Shown: one piece after another, positions 1-6,789 of the stretch
Numbering within the stretch: position 1 is the stretch's first letter
How the letters are laid out: each line of letters opens with the position of its first letter
Assembly: GCF_000741165.1 (NCBI RefSeq)
Contig: NZ_JGYN01000017.1
Span: 1-64,000, forward strand
DNA: 64,000 bases
Reading direction: 5' to 3'
Origin: Bifidobacterium biavatii DSM 23969
Lineage (GTDB): Bacteria; Actinomycetota; Actinomycetes; Actinomycetales; Bifidobacteriaceae
The notes under the pieces: generated by a model
Seen by the model: only the letters and a program-made list of their open reading frames with translations
The model's database searches: none
Told to the model about the DNA's origin: nothing
Program-made: the position numbers and the translations under genes

Positions 1-859
1 CGACGGCGCGCGGCACCGGCATGCTCGGCGTCTTGGCCCAGCCCGCCTCCAGCGCGTCGAGCACGAAGCCGGCGCCACGAATGTCGGCGTCAAGGTCGTC
101 GCCGGGCTCCGGGCCAGCATTCGGGTCGATCCACAGGCGGGCGTCGAGGAACGTCGACCCGTCCCCGTTCGGCAGCAAGACGTCAGGGACGGCGTCGCCG
201 TGGTCCGGAACGTGGGCTTCGACCGGTTTCGTGTTTTCGTCCTCCGGGGGAGTCTCTCCGCTTGCGGGGAGATGCCCCGTAGGGGCAGAGGGGTTATTTG
301 TTTCTTTATTTGTTTCTTTTATAGGGGTGTCACTGGTGCTACCTCTGGAGGTGTCACTGGTGCTACCTCTCCCCTCTTGGGAGACGGTCAGGGGTGTCAT
401 TTTGACACCGCTGGAAATCGGCGTGTTTTCAACGTTTTCGAGAGGTGTCATTTTGACACCGCTGTTTTCCCGGACATCAGGATCATCCGTTCCGAGACGC
501 TGTTCACGTTCGGCGCGGGCCTGTCTGCCGGGCTTCTCGACGATGTGCTCCAACGTCACGTTCATGCAGCATTCCCACACGACCGGACGGTACGGTTCCG
601 GCACCCACTGGCCATGCTCATCCCATTGGGCGAGTGACTGGTTGCCGCGACGGATCGCACCGCACTCCTCCAACGCCTTCAACGCCCGCTTCACGCTGGA
701 AGGGCTGGTATGAGCCTCGGCGGCAAGGGTGTCCACGGTGGGCCATGCGCTGCGACCGTCGGGCTGGCAGCGGTCCGCGAGAGCGATCAGCACGAGACGT
801 GCGGTCGACGTGGGGGCAGGAGCCTCCCTGAGAGCCCACGACGTGCATTGCCAGCTCAT
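1..859 (-). CDS. Phage-type replication initiator-like winged-helix protein (partial at left edge)
   Basis: The frame is open from the ATG at 859-857 to the window edge, so 286 codons are visible and the C-terminus is missing. Residues 16-75 look like a winged helix of the type at the N-terminus of phage replisome organisers and plasmid initiators (core TLAAEAHTSPSSVKRALKAL). Residues 120-200 are a low-complexity linker with two GVKMTPL copies, two RGSTSDT copies and an IKETNKETN tail. The DNA under this linker carries iteron-like repeats and an AT-rich tract, as in lambda gene O, where the origin lies inside the initiator gene. The start is supported by GGAGG seven bases upstream and by an ATGA overlap with the preceding small gene. 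The replication role is inferred from domain, position and repeats; a plain transcription regulator remains possible. Confidence 0.7.
   Translation of the reverse strand, partial: MSWQCTSWALREAPAPTSTARLVLIALADRCQPDGRSAWPTVDTLAAEAHTSPSSVKRALKALEECGAIRRGNQSLAQWDEHGQWVPEPYRPVVWECCMNVTLEHIVEKPGRQARAEREQRLGTDDPDVRENSGVKMTPLENVENTPISSGVKMTPLTVSQEGRGSTSDTSRGSTSDTPIKETNKETNNPSAPTGHLPASGETPPEDENTKPVEAHVPDHGDAVPDVLLPNGDGSTFLDARLWIDPNAGPEPGDDLDADIRGAGFVLDALEAGWAKTPSMPVPRAV
294..323. other. AT-rich tract, candidate DNA-unwinding element
   Basis: About 30 bases consist almost only of A and T, with tandem tttatttgtttc-like units, in a GC-rich setting. The tract directly abuts the repeat block at 326-460. 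On the minus strand it encodes the IKETNKETN segment of the initiator-like protein. An AT-rich stretch next to iterons is the usual layout of a theta-type origin. The role is inferred. Confidence 0.5.
326..460. repeat. Four iteron-like repeats inside the initiator gene, candidate origin
   Basis: Four units all begin ggtgtca. Units at 326-346 and 350-370 are identical over 21 bases and share the tail ctggtgctacctct. Units at 393-409 and 444-460 are identical 17-bp palindromes (ggtgtca-ttt-tgacacc). They come in two pairs with 24-bp and 51-bp spacing and sit next to the AT-rich tract at 294-323. This looks like an initiator binding array within the initiator's own coding sequence. No replication evidence is visible beyond this architecture. 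Confidence 0.55.
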
Positions 860-999
860 GATGCGCCTCCATTCACGTTCCGGTCGTCCGCCGTCGTTAC
901 AGCGGCGGACCGTGCTGATTCCATAAGACGGTCCAACGCCTCCGTGGTGGAGATGCGCCGTCCGAAACCGTTCCTGTCGTCGTCACTTGGCAGTCGCAT
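856..999 (-). CDS. Small element-borne protein, 47 aa
   Basis: A 47-codon gene (MRLPSDDDRNG...) that resembles nothing I recognise. AAGGAGGC lies five bases before the ATG, one of the best ribosome sites in this operon. Its TGA overlaps the ATG of the initiator-like gene as ATGA, and its start overlaps the end of the previous gene by 17 bp. The middle (TTEALDRLMESARSAAV) should form an amphipathic helix. The overlaps suggest translational coupling. Function unknown. Confidence 0.6.
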   Translation of the reverse strand: MRLPSDDDRNGFGRRISTTEALDRLMESARSAAVTTADDRNVNGGAS

Positions 1000-1315
1000 G
1001 GGACGCCTCCTTCGTACGGTTCCGCACGGCCTGCGGGTTTCGCGCGGCCCATGACAGCCATTTCTTGTCCGGGGAACCATACAGGCTTGCGGCAGCCACA
1101 GTGGGTCGATACCCATGCCTGCACAGTTCCAGATACCGTTTGTCACTGTCCGTGCTCTTCATGCACGCCCGATACCCGTCGACCATGTAGAACCACGCGT
1201 TCGAGGCTCGAAAACCGGCCGACAAGGGCGGCGGGCACTGGCCAGCATGCAAGGTGCCAGACACGGCAGCCTCGTACTCCTCCATCGCATACAGCACGTT
1301 AGGCTCGACCCTCAT
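983..1315 (-). CDS. Hypothetical element protein, 110 aa
   Basis: A 110-aa protein rich in Tyr and Trp (YMVDGYRACM, YGSPDKKWLSW) with no domain I can name. The segment DKRYLELCRHGYRPTVAAASLYG resembles a short helix-turn-helix-like unit, but this is weak. The start has GGGGAGGAG upstream, and the ATG overlaps the TGA of the preceding 70-aa gene. It belongs to the run of coupled minus-strand early genes of the integrated element. Confidence 0.65.
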   Translation of the reverse strand: MRVEPNVLYAMEEYEAAVSGTLHAGQCPPPLSAGFRASNAWFYMVDGYRACMKSTDSDKRYLELCRHGYRPTVAAASLYGSPDKKWLSWAARNPQAVRNRTKEASHATAK

Positions 1316-1524
1316 TGCACTCCTCCCCTCGCCGCATGCGCGGCCACGAGAGAACCGTGTTCAGCCTCCAGACGACGCCCATATTCCACGCCGATCACAA
1401 ACGAACGCGTCAGCACGTCGTTCGGCGCGTCCAAGCGGCTCAGCAGGCCCAACAGCTCCTGAGTGTCCAGCAAGTCGATTTCGTCCATAGGGTCCGAAGT
1501 CATCTTCGCGTGAGCGGCCATCAT
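1312..1524 (-). CDS. Hypothetical element protein, 70 aa
   Basis: A short, acidic, mostly helical protein (DEIDLLDTQELLGLLSRLD). It overlaps both neighbours by four bases (ATGA type), which supports it as a real operon member. Two adjacent ATG codons (1524 and 1521) could each start it; GGTGGG lies just upstream. No family recognised. Confidence 0.6.
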   Translation of the reverse strand: MMAAHAKMTSDPMDEIDLLDTQELLGLLSRLDAPNDVLTRSFVIGVEYGRRLEAEHGSLVAAHAARGGVQ

Positions 1525-1898
1525 CCCACCATGCCCTTCGTCGTCAACGTGTCCTCCAACGAGGCCACACGAGCCTCCAACGAGTCCACACGCTGCGCCA
1601 ACAGATCAAACGGAGACTGCTTCGCAAACGCGTTCTCAACGAACCGACCGCCCCGTAAATCCCAGTCGTGCCTCCAATGAGACACGGCACGCTCCACACG
1701 CTTCTCGCCGATAATCCTTGGATCCAAACCGGCAGTGCGAAACATTTCCGAGGGCCGGTAGCCAAGCGCAAGACCGGCAACTACATGCCGCTTAAACGCG
1801 TCGGCATAGGAAATCCTGCCCCGAGCGCAATCGACATCATCGACCGCCGGTAATGACTGCAAGTACGCGGCCATATCCGGGCTAAAACTCTTGCTCAC
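1521..1898 (-). CDS. Helix-turn-helix-like protein with C-terminal coiled coil, 125 aa
   Basis: Residues about 33-75 (ADAFKRHVVAGLALGYRPSE and following) read like the compact helix-turn-helix found in IS3-type OrfA and small phage regulators. Residues about 95-120 form a heptad-like coiled coil (LLAQRVDSLEARVASLEDTL) suited to oligomerisation. The start is a GTG preceded by a strong GGGAGGTGA. That ribosome site also contains the TGA stop of the upstream 82-aa gene, so translation is probably coupled. A DNA-binding role is inferred; no specific family is claimed. Confidence 0.65.
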   Translation of the reverse strand: MSKSFSPDMAAYLQSLPAVDDVDCARGRISYADAFKRHVVAGLALGYRPSEMFRTAGLDPRIIGEKRVERAVSHWRHDWDLRGGRFVENAFAKQSPFDLLAQRVDSLEARVASLEDTLTTKGMVG

Positions 1899-1904
1899 GG
1901 CAAA

Positions 1905-2153
1905 TCACCTCCCGCCGGCCGGATGCGCCGACGCATCCACCTCGCGCACCGCACGTACGAACGACCACGGGCCGCCATTACCAATAAACGGCATGAACCC
2001 TGCGTCGAACGCGAACGGGCATACGGGCTGTCCGGTCAAGTCGACGACGCGACCGGAGAAATATGCCGAGTCCGACAACTGCAGCCACACCACGTCACCG
2101 ACCCGTACGTTGGACGGATCCCGGACGATCAAACTCAACTCCCTGCACTTCAT
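1905..2153 (-). CDS. Hypothetical element protein, 82 aa
   Basis: An 82-aa protein with a beta-rich pattern (VRVGDVVWLQLSDSAYFSGR) that could form a small barrel. GGAAGGAAC lies about eight bases before the ATG. Its stop codon is part of the ribosome binding site of the next gene. Function unknown. Confidence 0.6.
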   Translation of the reverse strand: MKCRELSLIVRDPSNVRVGDVVWLQLSDSAYFSGRVVDLTGQPVCPFAFDAGFMPFIGNGGPWSFVRAVREVDASAHPAGGR

Positions 2154-2301
2154 TTCGTTGTTCCTTCCAAAAAATCAGAAGAATTTCATCGATCACGCCC
2201 GGAACTCCAAATAACCGGCCGTAGCATCGATAGACATAGGGAGCAGTCATCGCCACCTCGCGGTATCGTCTCATCTCGTCGATCCGTTGATCAACCGACA
2301 T
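2095..2301 (-). CDS. Doubtful small protein, 68 aa
   Basis: The frame encodes a protein-like sequence (YVYRCYGRLFGVPGVIDEIL). However, it has no ribosome site, overlaps the better-supported 82-aa gene by 59 bp, and its start lies inside a plausible plus-strand promoter at 2287-2315. It is kept only because it would otherwise leave a long gap in a dense operon. Confidence 0.25.
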   Translation of the reverse strand: MSVDQRIDEMRRYREVAMTAPYVYRCYGRLFGVPGVIDEILLIFWKEQRNEVQGVEFDRPGSVQRTGR

Positions 2302-2315
2302 GTAGCCGGTATGAT
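2287..2315 (+). promoter_or_regulatory. Plus-strand sigma-70-like promoter in a minus-strand operon
   Basis: TTGATC (2287-2292), a 17-bp spacer and TATGAT (2310-2315) make a near-consensus promoter pointing right, against the flow of the surrounding genes. No plus-strand gene of useful length follows, but an intrinsic terminator does at 2410-2444. This is what suggests a small RNA. Confidence 0.5.
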
Positions 2316-2321
2316 TACGAG

Positions 2322-2444
2322 GTGTGCGGTGACACTCCTGTAACTCAGGGAAACGTCAGAACCAAGATTCCAGACCCGATTCGACGTAACCCATAGCCAT
2401 CGCACCACTCCCGGCGTCCGCTCCAACGAACGCCGGGCTTTTTT
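2322..2444 (+). ncRNA. Candidate small RNA of about 120 nt
   Basis: The span lies between a promoter-like sequence (2287-2315) and an intrinsic terminator made of an 8-bp stem (2410-2417 with 2430-2437) and a T-run at 2439-2444. The terminator faces right, so it cannot serve the minus-strand genes. The longest frame from the first ATG (2311) is about ten codons. Phage early regions often carry such small regulatory RNAs. The transcript is predicted only from its two ends. Confidence 0.4.
2410..2444 (+). terminator. Intrinsic terminator, plus strand
   Basis: cccggcgt pairs with acgccggg across a 12-base loop that can pair further, followed by ctttttt. On the minus strand the hairpin is preceded, not followed, by the A/T tract, so it works only rightward. 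Confidence 0.65.
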
Positions 2445-2481
2445 ATTCCTGTCACCAATACGACACGACACTCCCCCACAC

Positions 2482-3159
2482 CTAATCCGGGCCGTTCGAA
2501 CCCAGACACGTTCCGGCAAGTTCCCCCCGCCGCGCAGGCGAATTCCCGGAGAGACTGTCCGACAATGATCGAACGGGAACACCGTCCACACGGACGGAGG
2601 GAAGCACGCTGCCGCGATCCACCCACTTCGTATCGGCACCAGTGCCGACACGCCGGTAGTTGTATCGCAGATTCGCTCGGATCGACGCGCATGTCAACCC
2701 GGTAGCCGCAGCCACATCTTCCATGGCACGGCCTTCGTTCAACAACACCACCGCCAACGGCATCACGCCGAACGAGTGATGGCACGATGGACACGTGAAC
2801 ATGCCCGCATACACGTCTTGGCCACGTTCGAGAAAACCGCGCGCACAATTCGGGCACGCGATCCTTGCCGCCGGAATGTCAGTCTCCGGAGTCCGCAGCG
2901 TCGCAACCGGAAGCACTGTGCGAGACATTGACTCGATCCGACTGAACGCCAAGCTCAGTCCCTCGCAGATTCCGCAATCCACGTAATCATGCGACAAGTC
3001 GCGTCGCTCGAAGCGATCCAAGTCCTTAGCTGCCTTTCGATCACCGACATACACGTACGCGGTCCACTCGCCAGCCAGTCCACCATCGGGATTCAAACGG
3101 TACGCTAAGCCCAAGTACGAGCCACCATCCCAGACTTCCTGCACGCGATCGATACGCAT
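2482..3159 (-). CDS. Zinc-ribbon and helix-turn-helix protein, 225 aa
   Basis: Two CPxC pairs (Cys 102/105 and 123/126, seen as CPNC and CPSC) form a zinc ribbon. A following segment (about residues 145-170, EDVAAATGLTCASIRANLRY) resembles a helix-turn-helix. A second pair, CGIC, lies near residue 65. A DNA- or RNA-binding role is likely; no named family is recognised. The ATG at 3159 with weak GGTGGTG upstream is preferred. A TTG at 3204 would add 15 residues. It follows the Cro-like gene in the early operon. Confidence 0.6.
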   Translation of the reverse strand: MRIDRVQEVWDGGSYLGLAYRLNPDGGLAGEWTAYVYVGDRKAAKDLDRFERRDLSHDYVDCGICEGLSLAFSRIESMSRTVLPVATLRTPETDIPAARIACPNCARGFLERGQDVYAGMFTCPSCHHSFGVMPLAVVLLNEGRAMEDVAAATGLTCASIRANLRYNYRRVGTGADTKWVDRGSVLPSVRVDGVPVRSLSDSLSGNSPARRGELAGTCLGSNGPD

Positions 3160-3216
3160 ACCATCACCACCAATCCCCGCAGCAATACGGATCAAAGCAC
3201 ACAACAGCAGACGACG

Positions 3217-3459
3217 TCATGCCAGTACTCCTTCATGCTCCGCGGCCTGATGATCGAAGTACTCGTCATAGTCAATGAAGTCGTTCACGAAATCAGAGGA
3301 AAGACCGTACTTCTCGCGCAGCTGCACAAGATCCGCGTACTGCCAAGGCACGTATCCGTTCACCTTGTTGTTGATGCTGACGTCCGACAGATGAAGCGCG
3401 TTACCGAGACGCTTATAGGAGATTCCCCGCTCCCTGAGCCACCTCTTCATGTTAGACAT
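3217..3459 (-). CDS. Cro-like helix-turn-helix regulator, 80 aa
   Basis: The first gene of the leftward early operon. Residues 5-45 (WLRERGISYKRLGNALHLSD) form a typical lambda-repressor-like helix-turn-helix with recognition helix VSINNKVNG. The rest is acidic and rich in Tyr and Asp. AAGGAAAGG precedes the ATG. It faces the CI-like gene across a shared 150-bp control region, the usual layout of a lysis/lysogeny switch. Confidence 0.75.
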   Translation of the reverse strand: MSNMKRWLRERGISYKRLGNALHLSDVSINNKVNGYVPWQYADLVQLREKYGLSSDFVNDFIDYDEYFDHQAAEHEGVLA

Positions 3460-3508
3460 CGCGCATCCTTTCCTTAGACTGCTTTTGTTTTCTAAGTAGA
3501 AGATATCA

Positions 3509-3542
3509 CTAATAATGAATTAGCGCAAATCATTGCTATAAT
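3509..3542. promoter_or_regulatory. Divergent promoter/operator between Cro-like and CI-like genes
   Basis: The region 3480-3545 is strikingly AT-rich. A consensus TATAAT lies at 3537-3542 reading right toward the CI-like gene. An inverted repeat ctaat-n5-attag (3509-3523) covers the -35 position and would suit a helix-turn-helix dimer. Leftward promoter elements for the Cro-like gene lie in the same tract but are less clear. Confidence 0.5.
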
Positions 3543-3612
3543 GGTTACTGCTGCCGTAGATGCAAGGCATCTCACAAATGGTGGCATGATCTACAAGGTA
3601 GGTATCGTTAAC

Positions 3613-4134
3613 ATGACAATGGTGGATCCGGTGCGTGTCGCAGCACCCGCAGAATCAGAAGAGGATCGCGCGGAGGAAGTCCTCCGTTACAACATCAGGA
3701 AATACCTGAGCGCCCTCGGAATCTCTCAGAATACTATGGCGAAAGCTCTCGGATGGACATCCGGGGGCTTCTCCCAGACCATGACCGGTCGCACTCAATT
3801 CAAATACAAACAAGTGATTGCGATCGCCAAGTATCTAGGGGTTACCTTGGATGACTTGGCCGACGATACCTACTATCGGCAAGATGAAGAGCTAATCAAG
3901 CGTATTCGCGAAAGCGACGCTGCCTTCGTCGCAATGATTAAAGAAAGGGGTCTAAACAAAGACGGTGCAACCTCCTCCGAAGAGGTGGTTTCTTCCAATG
4001 ATGCGGACAACAAAAAAGGAACCGGGGCCGCTTCGCGACCGCGATTCCTGATTATGCCCGAAATGGTGCCCTCGGTGGGACACGGACTTTCAGTGCCCCT
4101 AGTGGGACTCGAACCCACACTACGCAGATTTTGA
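3613..4134 (+). CDS. CI-like repressor whose C-terminus is encoded by the tRNA 3' end
   Basis: A 173-aa XRE-family regulator. The helix-turn-helix lies at about residues 32-80 (ISQNTMAKALGWTSGGFSQT), followed by a helical region and a low-complexity tail; no LexA-like protease domain is seen. An upstream ATG at 3541 overlaps the -10 box and cannot be the start. The ATG at 3613 follows AAGGTAGG and is chosen. The last 13 residues (VPLVGLEPTLRRF) are read from the antisense strand of the tRNA at 4094-4167. This suggests integration fused the gene to the attachment site, and the pre-integration stop may differ. Confidence 0.7.
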   Translation: MTMVDPVRVAAPAESEEDRAEEVLRYNIRKYLSALGISQNTMAKALGWTSGGFSQTMTGRTQFKYKQVIAIAKYLGVTLDDLADDTYYRQDEELIKRIRESDAAFVAMIKERGLNKDGATSSEEVVSSNDADNKKGTGAASRPRFLIMPEMVPSVGHGLSVPLVGLEPTLRRF

Positions 4135-4167
4135 GGCTGCTTCCTCTACCAATTGGGATACAGGGGC
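4094..4167 (-). tRNA. tRNA with CAA anticodon (annotated Leu), likely integration site
   Basis: A 74-nt cloverleaf. Acceptor GCCCCTG pairs with TAGGGGC (one G-T), the T arm is GTGGG-TTCGAGT-CCCAC, and the anticodon loop is CTCAAAA, giving CAA. CCA is not encoded. The variable loop is only five bases (GTAGT), whereas leucine tRNAs normally have a long variable arm, and the base of the anticodon loop has a C-T mismatch. The integrated element lies against its 3' end, the usual target of tyrosine integrases. Anticodon read directly; amino-acid identity is less certain. Confidence 0.85.
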
Positions 4168-4380
4168 GTTCTCAGCACTCATGGAAGAATACCATACTTT
4201 TCGGACGGAGACTGCATTGTCGGATTTCTGCGCGTCGCGGGCGCGCGCCCCGCCTTTCCTGGCGGGCCGGACCGGCCCATTTCCATGGCGACACGCACCC
4301 CTTATGCCAGGGGGCCAAACCCCGACCCCTCGATGTTAACGATATACAATGGAAACGATCATGCCACCAAGGAGGCAGTC

Positions 4381-4980
4381 ATGAGCAACGAAACCTACCG
4401 CAGGTTCGATCCGTGGCGCACCTCTCCGCTCAAGGAGGAGTCGCGCAAGCAAATCGTCAAGAGCCACTACTTCAACGTCGATCAAGTGTCCCTTTCCTCG
4501 CCGCAGGCCGGCACATTCGAACGTTACGTGCTGCAGGGCAACAACGGCGACGCCGTCGGCGTGCTGGCCATGACCGATGATGGGCTTATCCCGCTCGTCG
4601 AGCAGTACCGCATCCCCACCCATCGCTGGACGCTGGAAATCCCCGGCGGACACGCAGCCGAACAAGGCGAAAAGCCGCTGGACATCGCCGTACGCAAGCT
4701 GCGCGAGGAAGCAGGCTATACGGCCGACCATCTCGTCCAGTTCGCCCGGTTCATCGATACGCCGAGTTTTTCCGCGCAGCACACGGCGCTGTTCTTCGCC
4801 ACCGGACTGCACCCTGCGGACCGCAGCGATTTCGGCCCGGAGACGCCGCGTCCGGACGTGCGCCTGTACACGCTGGATCAGGCGTACGAGATGGCCGTCA
4901 ACGGCACGATCGTCGACGCGAAGACACTGATCGCGATCCTGCGTCTGCACAGCGCGCCGGATCATCAGCTCGACCAGTGA
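4381..4980 (+). CDS. NUDIX hydrolase, ADP-ribose pyrophosphatase-like
   Basis: A 199-aa cytosolic NUDIX protein, probably hydrolysing ADP-ribose or a related nucleoside diphosphate sugar. IPGGHAAEQGE followed by VRKLREEAGY makes the NUDIX box, with the metal-binding EE intact. Two departures are visible: one extra residue between the Gly and the first Glu (Gx6E instead of Gx5E), and RKL where REL is usual. Upstream, residues about 45-85 form the beta-sheet domain typical of ADPR pyrophosphatases. AAGGAGG sits seven bases before the ATG at 4381, which excludes in-frame upstream codons. It stands alone and ends at a terminator shared with pyk. Confidence 0.85.
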   Translation: MSNETYRRFDPWRTSPLKEESRKQIVKSHYFNVDQVSLSSPQAGTFERYVLQGNNGDAVGVLAMTDDGLIPLVEQYRIPTHRWTLEIPGGHAAEQGEKPLDIAVRKLREEAGYTADHLVQFARFIDTPSFSAQHTALFFATGLHPADRSDFGPETPRPDVRLYTLDQAYEMAVNGTIVDAKTLIAILRLHSAPDHQLDQ

Positions 4981-5104
4981 TGCGGGATCGTCGCCACCGG
5001 CCGCGCCGCACGCCACAGTGACGGACGTTCGTGGGCGGGCCGGCCGTGACACTGCATGCTGTCCGCAGTCGCGCAATGTCAGCAGTCGCCCGAGCGGATA
5101 TACA

Positions 5105-5148
5105 AGAAGCCCCTGCCGGAATCTCTCAGGATTCCGACAGGGGCTTCT
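5105..5148. terminator. Bidirectional terminator between NUDIX gene and pyk
   Basis: Near-perfect stem agaagcccctg / caggggcttct, extended by a less perfect inner part, between two convergent genes. GC-rich with short T/A edges, so it could stop transcription from both sides. Confidence 0.7.
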
Positions 5149-5190
5149 CCGCACTATTGGCCGACCGATCGGCCTACGCGGTTACGCCGA

Positions 5191-6630
5191 TCAGTTGTTG
5201 CCGACGGTGTGCACGTAGATGGAGTCGGTGGAGCCGGCGGCGTGCTCGCCCTGAGCGGAGCTCAGCACGACGATCTTGTCGCCGTCAGAAACCTTGCCAG
5301 CCTTCTTGAGGATGGTGTCGGTGTAGGCCATGAGATCCTTGCGGGACTTGTCGTGGTAGTCCTCCGGGACGTAGAACGCCTCGGTGCCCCAGGACAGGGC
5401 CAGCCAGTGGTAGGTGTGCTCGTTGTTGGTGATGCCGTAGATCGGGGCGGCCGGGCGCTCGCGGGAGACGCGGTGCACGGTGTTGCCGGTCTGGGTGTAG
5501 GCGACGATGGCCTTGGCGTTGAGCTTGTCGGCCAGGTCGACGGCGGCGGAGGAGACGGCGCCGGTGGAGGACATGTCGAGGTTCTTCAGCTCCGGGATGC
5601 GGTCGAAGCCGTGCTCGGTGGCGAAGCCGGAGATGCGAGACATGGTGGCGACGGTCTCGGTCGGATACTCGCCGACGGCGGTCTCGTTGGAGGTCATGGT
5701 CGCGTCGGCGCCGTCGAGGACGGCGTTGGCGCAGTCGGAGGCCTCAGCGCGGGACGGGACCGGGGAGTGGACCATGGAGCCGAGGACTTCAGTGGCCACG
5801 ATGACCGGCTTGGCGTACTGGCGGGCCAGCTCGATGATGCGCTTGGTGGCCAGCGGGACCTCTTCGAGCGGGCACTCAACGGCCATGTCGCCACGGGCGG
5901 CCATGACGCCGTCAAAGGTCTTGATGATCTCTTCGAGGTTCTCGAGGGCCTGCGGCTTCTCGATCTTGGCGACGATCGGGATGCGGCGGCCTTCCTCGTC
6001 CATGATCTCGTGAGCGCGGTCGATGTCGGTCGCGAAGCGCACGAAGGACATGGCGATGATGTCAGCGCCAGTGCGGATGGCCCAGCGCAGGTCGGCCTCG
6101 TCCTTCTCGGTCAGCGCCGGCAGGGAGACGGCGACGCCCGGCAGGTTGATGCCCTTGTGGGAGGACACCGGACCGGCCACGACGACCTTGGTGTACACGT
6201 TGTTGCCCTCGACCTTGGTGACCTCGAGGCGGACCTTGCCGTCGTCGATCAGGATCGGGTCGCCCGGATGGCAATCGCCCGGCAGGCCCTTGAAGGTGGT
6301 GGAGGTGATGTGCTCGTCACCCTCGACGTCGTCGGTGGTGATGATGAACTCCTGGCCAAGCTGAAGCTGAACCTTGTCCTCGCCTTCGGCGTTCTTCTTG
6401 AACCAGCCGCAGCGGATCTTCGGGCCCTGCAGATCAACCAGGGCGGCCACGTTGCGTCCGGTGGCCTCGCTGGCCTTGCGCACGTTATTGTAGACGCGAA
6501 GGTGATCCTCGGGGGTGCCGTGGGAGCGGTTCAGACGAGCGACGTCCATACCGGCTTCGACGAGCTTGAGCAGGTTGTCGTAATCCTCGGTGGCGGGACC
6601 GATGGTATCAACGATCTTGGCTTTACGCAT
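5191..6630 (-). CDS. pyk: Pyruvate kinase
   Basis: The 479-aa glycolytic enzyme that converts phosphoenolpyruvate and ADP to pyruvate and ATP; in bifidobacteria it closes the fructose-6-phosphate phosphoketolase route. Visible motifs are the N-terminal barrel start (RKAKIVDTIGPA), the catalytic KIEKPQALENLEEI, the metal-binding ARGDMAVE and the ANAVLDGADA segment. Some positions differ from the common pattern (RLNRSH, ATEVLGSM, MTSNETA). The ATG at 6630 follows AGGATAGG. A 14-bp perfect palindrome at 6735-6748, about 105 bases upstream, is a likely repressor site. Confidence 0.97.
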   Translation of the reverse strand: MRKAKIVDTIGPATEDYDNLLKLVEAGMDVARLNRSHGTPEDHLRVYNNVRKASEATGRNVAALVDLQGPKIRCGWFKKNAEGEDKVQLQLGQEFIITTDDVEGDEHITSTTFKGLPGDCHPGDPILIDDGKVRLEVTKVEGNNVYTKVVVAGPVSSHKGINLPGVAVSLPALTEKDEADLRWAIRTGADIIAMSFVRFATDIDRAHEIMDEEGRRIPIVAKIEKPQALENLEEIIKTFDGVMAARGDMAVECPLEEVPLATKRIIELARQYAKPVIVATEVLGSMVHSPVPSRAEASDCANAVLDGADATMTSNETAVGEYPTETVATMSRISGFATEHGFDRIPELKNLDMSSTGAVSSAAVDLADKLNAKAIVAYTQTGNTVHRVSRERPAAPIYGITNNEHTYHWLALSWGTEAFYVPEDYHDKSRKDLMAYTDTILKKAGKVSDGDKIVVLSSAQGEHAAGSTDSIYVHTVGNN

Positions 6631-6734
6631 GAATGCCTATCCTATCCTTGATTATGGCCGGGCCTTCTGGCCCAGCCGCCGACAGCCAGTCTACTAGCAA
6701 AAATCGATTCGAGCCACCTTTTCCATGGGTGTGT

Positions 6735-6748
6735 TGTGAGCGCTCACA
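6735..6748. promoter_or_regulatory. LacI-type operator upstream of pyk
   Basis: TGTGAGCGCTCACA is a perfect 14-bp palindrome with the central GCGC typical of LacI/GalR-family operators. It lies between terC's end and pyk's start, in position to control pyk. Bifidobacteria are known to use LacI-family regulators such as AraQ for central carbon genes; linking this site to AraQ is inference. Confidence 0.6.
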
Positions 6749-6789
6749 CCTCATGTTCCGCAAAGGTTTACCGGCGATACGCCAACGCT

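Noticed and set aside
3541..3612. ATG at 3541 as start of the CI-like gene
   Set aside because: It lies within the TATAAT box (3537-3542), so it cannot be on the transcript; the ATG at 3613 has a ribosome site.
5056..6651. Long plus-strand frame opposite pyruvate kinase
   Set aside because: It is the antisense of pyk. Its composition (Val/Gly/Leu/Asp repeats) is the usual mirror of a high-GC gene, and it has no ribosome site or family match.
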